Both the position numbers and the translations under genes were made by a program. The notes under the pieces were generated by a model, which made no database searches, had not been told where the DNA came from, and was given only the letters and a program-made list of their open reading frames with translations. From contig JAGLJF010000031.1 of the NCBI GenBank assembly GCA_023142595.1, forward strand, positions 1 to 32,702: 32,702 bases of DNA, read 5' to 3'. Source of the stretch: Minisyncoccota bacterium (GTDB lineage: Bacteria; Patescibacteriota; Minisyncoccia; JAHIHE01; JAGLIN01). Positions 1-7,114 of this stretch are shown here, in pieces (within the stretch, counting starts at the first letter, position 1; each line of letters begins with the position of its first letter).

Positions 1-61
1 AAACATCCTTATTTTGAATATAGAGTTAAATTGAGATAAGTTCATTCTTAATAAAAAATAT

Positions 62-205
62 ATGAAAAAAGAAATGTCTTTTGAGGATTTAGATAAAAAA
101 AGTAATAAGGTGGTTGAATTAGCAAATACAAAAAAGGAATTAGATAAACTTTTAGATAAAAAAATAAGGGCCGAAATTCAAAAAGGGGAAATAAATTTCG
201 AATAA
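62..205 (+). CDS. small charged hypothetical protein (47 aa)
   Basis: Hand-read ORF MKKEMSFEDLDKKSNKVVELANTKKELDKLLDKKIRAEIQKGEINFE*; below the ORF-track size cutoff; directly upstream of the next ORF. Confidence 0.4.
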   Translation: MKKEMSFEDLDKKSNKVVELANTKKELDKLLDKKIRAEIQKGEINFE

Positions 206-225
206 GGAGACTTTTAGAAAAGGAT

Positions 226-846
226 GTGCTAGGATTTAAGGAAAGTATTCCATATGGAATGTCGTCTAAAGACGATGTTGAAAAAATGGTTGATATCGAC
301 AATGCTTCAGAAGATAATGATATGGTTAACGAAAGCAGGCTTTGTATAGAATATCCCAATATCAATCAAACCAAAAAAAGAATAGAAGTGATGAAAAAGA
401 CAACCGATCTTATAAGTGCTTTAAAAAATGGAAAAGAATTATTAATAGAAAAAGAAAAAATGGAAAAAGGGGGGTTAATAAAAGGTGTTAATTTCGCAGA
501 TATCATAGAGAAGACAAGGGCAAATATTGAAGAAAAAAGAGTAGAGATCGTTGAAAATATAAGTTTTTTAAAAAATTTATTAGATTCGAGTAAAGAAAAA
601 ATAGATGTTCTGACTGAATATACGGATTCGCTAGATCAAGCAAGCGAGGAAGAAAAATTTGGTTTGCCAAATGAAGAAGTTGAAATAATAGGGTTGAAAG
701 CAGATAGAGAGAAGGGAAGGTTGATCACTGAAGTGAAAATATTAGAAGATGAAATAAAAATACTAGAGGATAAAATTGGAATATTAGACAGTGAAGACGA
801 AATAAAGACACTGGAAGCTGAAATAGCAAAGTTAGAAACTGAATAG
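226..846 (+). CDS. coiled-coil hypothetical protein
   Basis: 206-aa ORF rich in E/K/I/L heptads (EVKILEDEIKILEDKIGILDSEDEIKTLEAEIAKLE); GTG start at 226 or slightly upstream. Confidence 0.6.
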   Translation: MLGFKESIPYGMSSKDDVEKMVDIDNASEDNDMVNESRLCIEYPNINQTKKRIEVMKKTTDLISALKNGKELLIEKEKMEKGGLIKGVNFADIIEKTRANIEEKRVEIVENISFLKNLLDSSKEKIDVLTEYTDSLDQASEEEKFGLPNEEVEIIGLKADREKGRLITEVKILEDEIKILEDKIGILDSEDEIKTLEAEIAKLETE

Positions 847-863
847 GAAGAATAACTTGTTTT

Positions 864-1010
864 GAAGCGGGGATTGATCGAAAAATAAGTCCGCATTCTT
901 TCCGCCATGCAAAAGCTCATAATATTCTCGACAAGTCTGGTACAGTCAAAGATATTCAATTTATATTAAGTCACAGTGAAAACAATCCAGTATCCGCATT
1001 TTCATACGAA
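864..1010 (+). pseudogene. C-terminal remnant of a tyrosine recombinase
   Basis: Frame reads EAGIDRKISPHSFRHAKAHNILDKSGTVKDIQFILSHSENNPVSAFSYEKRS: HxxR box, (G/S)HS box and terminal Tyr; TGA upstream in the same frame, no N-terminal part. Confidence 0.7.
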
Positions 1011-1026
1011 AAACGAAGTTTTTGTC

Positions 1027-1046
1027 ATTCCCGAGAAGTCGGGAAT
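1027..1046. repeat. palindromic repeat ATTCCCGA-GAAG-TCGGGAAT
   Basis: Perfect 8-bp arms; resembles the common dispersed GTCATTCCCG...CGGGAATC bacterial repeat. Confidence 0.6.
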
Positions 1047-1157
1047 CTAGGATTTAATTCTAAAAATATGATTTTAGTAATTAATCAGAACAACTACTAA
1101 TAGTTCTAAAACATATAAACATAATCGGTACATTCAAGAAAATAATCAAAAATTAAA

Positions 1158-1931
1158 ATGAGATCTCTGCCTGAAGATAATTTAAGTTACCCAGTTCTTA
1201 TAAAACTAGAAGACGGTTCTTCTGGCAGTGGATTTTTTTTGAATGATAACACTGCAAGTAATTTATACTTTATCACGGCAGCACATGTTTTTTTCAAAGA
1301 TAAGATATTGAAAAATAAAAAGGCAACATTAACTTGTTACTCAAAAGACTTAAATATTAAGAATCCAATTGTGATTAGATTGGATTTAGAAAAACTTTCA
1401 GAACAAAAAGTAATTAAAAAACATAAAATTGCAGATGTAGTAATAGTAAAAATTGCAAAAATGGAAAATATTGATAAATCTAAGAATGTTGAGGGAGTTG
1501 AAATAAATTTGCCAGAGGGTGGGATGTTGGTTACTATAATCAATGAATCAATAAAAAAATATGAAGATGTTTTAGTTTCAAATGAAGTTTTTGTTTTAGG
1601 TTATCCAAATTCATTAGGAGACGAGGGTCAAATAGATTATGAAAGGCCATTATTAAGAAAGGGGATTATTGCAGGAAAAAATGACAAAACAAAAAACATA
1701 ATCTTAGATTGTCCAGTCTATTTTGGGAATAGCGGTGGACTTGCGATAGAAGTTGAACATACTGGCAAAATAATTAATTACAAAGCTATTGGAATAGTAA
1801 CTCAATTCGTTCCTTTTAAAGATGAATTATTTAGTAAAAAATATGGGAGAGTCGTGAGCGTAAATACTGAGAATTCAGGATATTCAATAATTGTTCCAAT
1901 GGATACAATTCTTGATCTGCTACAGACTTAA
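1158..1931 (+). CDS. trypsin-like serine peptidase
   Basis: SGSGFFL, TAAHVF (His), IADVVIV (Asp) and GNSGG (Ser) motifs in the expected order. Confidence 0.8.
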   Translation: MRSLPEDNLSYPVLIKLEDGSSGSGFFLNDNTASNLYFITAAHVFFKDKILKNKKATLTCYSKDLNIKNPIVIRLDLEKLSEQKVIKKHKIADVVIVKIAKMENIDKSKNVEGVEINLPEGGMLVTIINESIKKYEDVLVSNEVFVLGYPNSLGDEGQIDYERPLLRKGIIAGKNDKTKNIILDCPVYFGNSGGLAIEVEHTGKIINYKAIGIVTQFVPFKDELFSKKYGRVVSVNTENSGYSIIVPMDTILDLLQT

Positions 1932-2060
1932 ATATTAATTCATACTAAATTAAATTTGACACAAATTTTAAAAGTAATGCAATATAAACACATATTAACA
2001 ATTTAGTTTTATATAAAAAAACCGCTTAGGAGAGTGGAATAAAAAATATATACTATGTCG

Positions 2061-2118
2061 CACAAGGTAGGTTTTACGACATAAAATTGACCTTTTTTAA
2101 ACTTGCAGTAAAGCAAGT
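2061..2118. repeat. left putative attachment site (attL-like)
   Basis: CACAAGGTAGGTTTTACGACATAAAATTGACC...ACTTGCAGTAAAGCAAGT aligns to 20289-20347; 17-bp identical core at 2070-2086. Confidence 0.65.
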
Positions 2119-2141
2119 CTTTGTGCTAATATATTCAATTT

Positions 2142-3122
2142 TTAAGAGTTCATAGAATTTCTTATCAATTCTAATATAATATTAGCATCTTCTTTTTCTG
2201 GTGTCAATTCTAAGTTATGCACAGGATTCCGATTAAACTTTTCTTTATAACTTTTTTCCAATTCTGTATTTTCCCATGAAAGATATTTTTTTGTTGATCC
2301 AATGAATGTATGTCCCATAAGCTGTTGAGCTTCATCTAGTCTAATTCCACTATTAAGCGCAGTTTTGCAGAATCCATGACGATAGCAATGTGGGCTTATC
2401 ATGTCAGCATTCTTGATTCCTGCTCTTATAGCGTGTTTTTTGACCAGTCTTTGGACGGTTCTCACTGAAATCCGCTTATATCGATAAATGCCGTTGAAAC
2501 TCATGAACAGCGAGTCATCTCTGGATAATAAATCGCGTTTTTCGAGCCATAACATCAAGAGCCTGTGCGTTTCATCATCCCAACAGATTACGCGATAACC
2601 ATTGGGGTGTTTTTTATTGGGAATTGAAATTGATTGTTTTGTGATATCAATTTCTTTCGCATTTAGTCCCACAAGTTCTGAAACTCGAACCCCCGAAGTA
2701 AAAAGAAAGTTTATAATTAATTTATCTCTCAACTCTTGTAAAAGATTTTCGCCGATAATTGCGCATATTTGATCAACTTGTTCAGTCTTAACTGCTTGGC
2801 GGTAATATCTTGCAATCGGTCTGGGAATTTGAATGAGCTGGAAATTGAAATCTGTTTCTTTTCGGAGATAAAAATATTTAATCAGATCTCTCAGTGCAAT
2901 CATAAAATAATGAATGGTTGATTGCGCATAATTTTTATCTTCAAGATAATTTTGGAATTTACCCGCATCGATTTCGTCGATTTCATTTATTTTTGTTTTT
3001 TCTGTGTTTTCCTCAAGCCATTTGGAAAACTTTTTAAGGTACGAAGCATAATTCTCAGCCGCTCGTTTATACTTGAGAAATTTCCACTTGATATAAGTGT
3101 CAATCGCTTCATCTATATTCAT
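2142..3122 (-). CDS. tyrosine recombinase/integrase (XerC/D-like)
   Basis: TSGVRVSELVGL (R), SPHCYRHGF (HxxR), LMGHTFIGSTKKY (GH...Y); SAM-like N-terminal DNA-binding region. Confidence 0.93.
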   Translation of the reverse strand: MNIDEAIDTYIKWKFLKYKRAAENYASYLKKFSKWLEENTEKTKINEIDEIDAGKFQNYLEDKNYAQSTIHYFMIALRDLIKYFYLRKETDFNFQLIQIPRPIARYYRQAVKTEQVDQICAIIGENLLQELRDKLIINFLFTSGVRVSELVGLNAKEIDITKQSISIPNKKHPNGYRVICWDDETHRLLMLWLEKRDLLSRDDSLFMSFNGIYRYKRISVRTVQRLVKKHAIRAGIKNADMISPHCYRHGFCKTALNSGIRLDEAQQLMGHTFIGSTKKYLSWENTELEKSYKEKFNRNPVHNLELTPEKEDANIILELIRNSMNS

Positions 3123-3212
3123 AAAGCCACCCTTTCCACCACTTCGCCGTCAAGCTAATGGTTTCATAGGATGGCTAATATGATTATATCATAAAAAACT
3201 CATCTAATAAAC

Positions 3213-3264
3213 CACTTGTTTGACGGCTCCCCTACTTGAGGACGGGCTCGAAAGCCCACAAGTG
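3213..3264. other. nested stem-loop structure in 350-bp intergenic region
   Basis: CACTTGT...ACAAGTG outer stem enclosing GGGCT-CGAA-AGCCC hairpin (3244-3257). Confidence 0.55.
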
Positions 3265-3473
3265 AATTAGTAAATTATAAATATTCTTTTACAAATGATT
3301 TTAAGGTTACTATTAACAAGTTATTATACATACATTGTAAAACTTGTCAACCCCTTATCATTTGAATAATATTACACTAATGTAATTAATATATTTTGTC
3401 AAATTTAATCTTTACGTTACACTTTAATATTTTATACTGCACAAGCGTGTAGTGGGTTAAAAGTTGATTTTTT

Positions 3474-4388
3474 TTACAATTTTGAATGATTTGAAGATGC
3501 CTTTTCTGTAAAAACGTTAACATTTCCATTTTCATCTATCCTTAAAAATATATTTCCATTACTTCTTGTTGTTAATATCCCATCTGCAAAATATTGTTGC
3601 TTGTCATTTATGTTTTTATAGGAAATTCCGTCTGAATATTGAGTATATTGCGAAGAAACATCAGTGTCATCCTTCTCTGATTCACTTGCTTTTGACAAAA
3701 TTGATATTTTGACATTGCCTGTCAAATCAAATAGTGAAGTTGGGAAACCTGATTTATGACCGTGATGAGGGGCGATTAAAATATCAATTCCGTTTTTCAT
3801 TGTATCAATAAAATCTTGATCATTTTTAGCCAACCAATCCCATCCTGCCTTCTCTAAATCACCACCAAACAAAACTTTTTTACCTCCATACTTAATAAAT
3901 CTAAGAATACTAGAATTATTTTTTATTTTTTCAGATAGTTCTTCATCTCCAAGAACTGTATTCATCGGAATTCTAAATGTTTTGTTTTGACTAAATCCCC
4001 AATTAACAGATTCGGGATTTTTACCACGATATTTATTACTAATATATTTTTTGTATTCATCGTGTATATTTTCATCAGAAGGAAATTCCTCATGCTCCCT
4101 TTTGTGTAATAAGTATGGAGTCAAGTTTTCTCTAATTTTCTTTGCATTTTTAACATGATCATCGTCAGGGTGTGTTATGTGAAGTAACGCAAGAGGATAT
4201 TCGGTTCCATAATTTGTAATATACGGGGTAATGGCTAACCAATTTTTGTAAGTAAAATTTATTTGGTCAACAGGACATTTTTTATCACCATGACTTCCAC
4301 AGTCAACCATTAAGCTATATCCATTTGGACAAACTGCTAGCGAACAAGCTGCGTTATTTACATCAAAAATTATTAATTTCATGGTCAT
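3474..4388 (-). CDS. MBL-fold metallohydrolase (ComEC/Rec2 C-terminal-like)
   Basis: THPDDDH (HxDDDH-type), NNSSILRFIKYGGKKVLFGGDLE, IAPHHGHKSGF motifs. Confidence 0.85.
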   Translation of the reverse strand: MTMKLIIFDVNNAACSLAVCPNGYSLMVDCGSHGDKKCPVDQINFTYKNWLAITPYITNYGTEYPLALLHITHPDDDHVKNAKKIRENLTPYLLHKREHEEFPSDENIHDEYKKYISNKYRGKNPESVNWGFSQNKTFRIPMNTVLGDEELSEKIKNNSSILRFIKYGGKKVLFGGDLEKAGWDWLAKNDQDFIDTMKNGIDILIAPHHGHKSGFPTSLFDLTGNVKISILSKASESEKDDTDVSSQYTQYSDGISYKNINDKQQYFADGILTTRSNGNIFLRIDENGNVNVFTEKASSNHSKL

Positions 4389-4389
4389 A

Positions 4390-5043
4390 TTATTTTTTTA
4401 AATTTAATAAAATAGTTTTAAAAACTAATCCTCTTGCTAATCCTCTACTCCTCCATAAAAAGATAAAGAATATTATAAAACCAATAATTCCATGATAAAT
4501 ATTTTTTTCAACAAAAAATAAAATACCACTAATCAATAAAAACTCAATTGTTATCACTCGAATAAATAAATAATTTCTGTTGAATATTTTTACTTCTTCA
4601 AAGTCGCTTACTTGTGAATAAATTTTCCAAAAATAACTTTGAGATAGTTTATTATCATCTTTATCTTTCTTTCTAATTGACAATTTATCATAGCTTTTTT
4701 CAAAAATTTTCATCTCATCTTCTGAAAGATTTAAATGTTTTATTAAATCTTTTCTTGTATATTCGTTTTTCGTAATTGGATTTTCTTTATATAAAAAAAT
4801 TTCTGAAGGTCTGCGAAATTTAAAAAATATATCAACAATAAATTCTAATTCATGAGCTAAAGTTTGTAATAATTCTCCAACAATAAAAGCCGAGCAAAAA
4901 AATAAAAAAGTATACAAAAAATCTAAATTATCGATTAAATTTAATTGAATATTATTCCCATAAATTAAAAACGTGATTGCTAAGAAAAATCCCCCAGGCA
5001 TTATTCTTATAAGTAAATCATCAATTGTAAATTTGCTAGTCAT
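4390..5043 (-). CDS. integral membrane protein (about 4 TM segments, charged central domain)
   Basis: Hydrophobic stretches at the N-terminus (GFFLAITFLIYG; FLYTFLFFCSAFIVGELL) and C-terminus (LFIRVITIEFLLISGILFFV; GIIGFIIFFIFLW); directly adjacent to the MBL gene. Confidence 0.7.
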   Translation of the reverse strand: MTSKFTIDDLLIRIMPGGFFLAITFLIYGNNIQLNLIDNLDFLYTFLFFCSAFIVGELLQTLAHELEFIVDIFFKFRRPSEIFLYKENPITKNEYTRKDLIKHLNLSEDEMKIFEKSYDKLSIRKKDKDDNKLSQSYFWKIYSQVSDFEEVKIFNRNYLFIRVITIEFLLISGILFFVEKNIYHGIIGFIIFFIFLWRSRGLARGLVFKTILLNLKK

Positions 5044-5077
5044 AATTTAAAGAAATTAAAAGTAATAAATAGATTTT

Positions 5078-5311
5078 TTAGTGTTTTTTATCTTTTGGCG
5101 GATAAGGATCATTTCCAAAGCTATCTTTGTCTTAAATACGACCATTTAGACCATGTATAACAAGCTCAACTCTGTCTTTTTTTGCTTGTTGTCTTGCTTG
5201 CTTATCTGCAAGCGCTTTTGTTCTGTGTGTTGAAAGAGGATTGCTTGTCCCTTCTTTTTTTACTGCCCACCTATTGTCCTTTGGCACAATATGAATGTTT
5301 TTCTTTGTCAT
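5078..5311 (-). pseudogene. DUF2188-like small protein interrupted by an in-frame stop
   Basis: MTKKNIHIVPKDNRWAVKKEGTSNPLSTHRTKALADKQARQQAKKDRVELVIHGLNGRI*DKDSFGNDPYPPKDKKH*; the downstream part continues in the same frame with the family-typical GRI.DKDS(F/Y)GNDP(Y/F)PP ending. Confidence 0.75.
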
Positions 5312-5330
5312 AATTATTAAATTAATTTAC

Positions 5331-5999
5331 TTAACCTATTTTCGGTTTTTTGATTACATTTATTACTTTACCATTTATAAAGAAATCATCTTCAGGATGA
5401 AGATATATTGGTTCGTAATCAAAAGATGAATCTGCTTTTAAAACTATTTGTCCATTATTTCGGTCATCAACAAACCGTTTAATTGTTGCTTTATTGTCAA
5501 TAATTGCAAGCACAATATTTCCTGTTTCCGCATTTTTATCATCACTATCTACAATCACAAAATCTCCATCTTCAATGCTCTTATCATTTATATTTGCTCG
5601 ATTCATTGATGAACCGTCAGTCTTAATTGCATAAAGTCCTGTTGGCTTTGATCGTCCAATTAGTTTACTTGATATTCGTAAAAATCCTTGAAAATTTTGT
5701 TCAGCAAAAATATTAGCTGGTCCACAATTTGCAATACCAATTATTGGAATAGAAAAAAGATTTGCTGTTTTTTTTAATAATCCCTTAACATAGCTTGGTT
5801 CTAAAGAAGTTCTTTCCATGGTTCCCTTAATTCGGTCTATAGTTAAAAATCCCCTCTTTTGTAGCTGGAGTAAGTGATGTTTTATTTTTTGAGGTGATTC
5901 ATTGGGCAAATCAATACACTTGGCCATCTCTCGAAGACTAAGACTTGCAAGATTTTTGCTCTTTGAAAGCTCAAGTAATTTTTCTTGTATTATATGCAT
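5331..5999 (-). CDS. LexA/S24-like repressor with N-terminal wHTH
   Basis: wHTH-like N-terminus; IANCGPAN cleavage-site-like; GSSMNRANI (Ser) and ATIKRF (Lys) catalytic dyad motifs. Confidence 0.85.
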   Translation of the reverse strand: MHIIQEKLLELSKSKNLASLSLREMAKCIDLPNESPQKIKHHLLQLQKRGFLTIDRIKGTMERTSLEPSYVKGLLKKTANLFSIPIIGIANCGPANIFAEQNFQGFLRISSKLIGRSKPTGLYAIKTDGSSMNRANINDKSIEDGDFVIVDSDDKNAETGNIVLAIIDNKATIKRFVDDRNNGQIVLKADSSFDYEPIYLHPEDDFFINGKVINVIKKPKIG

Positions 6000-6005
6000 A
6001 ATAAA

Positions 6006-6060
6006 AGTTTACTACATAAATATTTATTAGTCAAGTAAGTCCTTAAAACTTGACGGTCAA
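6006..6060 (-). promoter_or_regulatory. promoter and operators of the LexA-like gene
   Basis: Minus strand TTGACT(6034-6029)-17 bp-TAAACT(6011-6006), 6 nt to ATG; GTCAAGT...ACTTGAC inverted repeat 6030-6054 and TTGACGGTCAA palindrome 6050-6060. Confidence 0.6.
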
Positions 6061-6100
6061 TTGTGTTTTTGCTAATATTAAGTTAAATTACTAAAAATAA

Positions 6101-6133
6101 AACGAGAAAACCATTAAAGGTCGGATTCTCGTT
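6101..6133. other. stem-loop AACGAGAA...TTCTCGTT
   Basis: Perfect 8-bp arms with an inner ACC/GGT pair. Confidence 0.4.
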
Positions 6134-6239
6134 CAGTGGATATACCGGTCGTAATTCTTGACAAGCATTAGCAACTATTCAAGAATAGCATATTTACAAT
6201 TTTTGGTAAAATTAATAAATTATTAGTCTTCTAAATATT

Positions 6240-6446
6240 ATGTCTAAATACTATGTAAACAAAAACGTACAAAGCAACGGAGATCATGAAGTACATAAAG
6301 CTGGATGTTCTTATCTGCCTTATCCTGAAAACAGAATATATCTTGGAGAATTTCTGACATGTCGAAGTGCAGTTACAAAAGCAAGAACTTATTATCCACA
6401 ATCAAATGGATGTTACTATTGCTCTAATGAATGTCATACGGGATAA
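6240..6446 (+). CDS. small Cys/His-rich conserved hypothetical protein
   Basis: YYVNKNVQSNGDHEVHKAGCSYLP...LGEFLTCRSAVTKAR..YPQSNGCYYCSNECHTG; matches a recalled widespread small family of unknown function. Confidence 0.75.
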   Translation: MSKYYVNKNVQSNGDHEVHKAGCSYLPYPENRIYLGEFLTCRSAVTKARTYYPQSNGCYYCSNECHTG

Positions 6447-6504
6447 TAAATTGGATATTTTTAGTTTTATAATTTTATTGAAATTATAAAGCTAAAAAAC
6501 ACAA

Positions 6505-6534
6505 AAAACAGGAAATTAATAACTTCCTGTTTTT
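6505..6534. terminator. bidirectional intrinsic terminator
   Basis: AAAACAGGAA-attaataac-TTCCTGTTTTT. Confidence 0.75.
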
Positions 6535-6568
6535 AATCTTTATAGTTCAATTAATAATATAAAAACAT

Positions 6569-6721
6569 ATGACAAAATATTCCGAAAAACTAATAAATAG
6601 ACTAATTACCTATATACATAATAATTATTTTATAAAAATTGATAAAGAACAAGCTGAAATATATCTCGATTCTTTAGCAGATTTTTATTCTGTCGCAAGT
6701 AAAAAGATTGAGACAGAATAA
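6569..6721 (+). CDS. small hypothetical protein (50 aa)
   Basis: Hand-read MTKYSEKLINRLITYIHNNYFIKIDKEQAEIYLDSLADFYSVASKKIETE*; below the ORF-track cutoff. Confidence 0.55.
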   Translation: MTKYSEKLINRLITYIHNNYFIKIDKEQAEIYLDSLADFYSVASKKIETE

Positions 6722-6723
6722 TA

Positions 6724-7047
6724 TTATTTTTTGTGCTCGTGCACTTTCTTAAAATGATTATCAATTCTTCGCCAAAGGCGATGTATTACCGTCGTTTTGT
6801 CAGAGCTTCTTATTCTCTCAAACTCAGAAATAACATTTTCGTCCTTATTTCCCACATACTGCTCAATTTCTCGCTTCGGCTTCCCTCTTATTTTCTCATG
6901 AGATTTCTGCAGATTTCGCAGACTATCGTGCATAGAAGTATTCTCTTGAATCGCTTTTATATATAATGTCGGTGTATCAGAATTACACTCACTACAATAG
7001 CGTTCACTTTTTTTACTATTACAGTTTTTACAGATCATCGCAGTCAT
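6724..7047 (-). CDS. zinc-ribbon-containing hypothetical protein
   Basis: ICKNCNSKKSERYCSECN (CxxC...CxxC) N-terminus, charged C-terminus. Confidence 0.6.
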   Translation of the reverse strand: MTAMICKNCNSKKSERYCSECNSDTPTLYIKAIQENTSMHDSLRNLQKSHEKIRGKPKREIEQYVGNKDENVISEFERIRSSDKTTVIHRLWRRIDNHFKKVHEHKK

Positions 7048-7114
7048 ATTTTACCTACTTATTAATCTTTTTTAAATAACTAATAATATAAAATTATCTA
7101 TACTTTTTAAAATA

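Noticed and set aside
48-365. Antisense ORF track entry (105 aa)
   Set aside because: F/L/S/I/Y-rich complement of lysine-rich sense coding sequence; typical shadow ORF. The same applies to 636-959, 8771-9121, 23701-24198 and 28256-28618.
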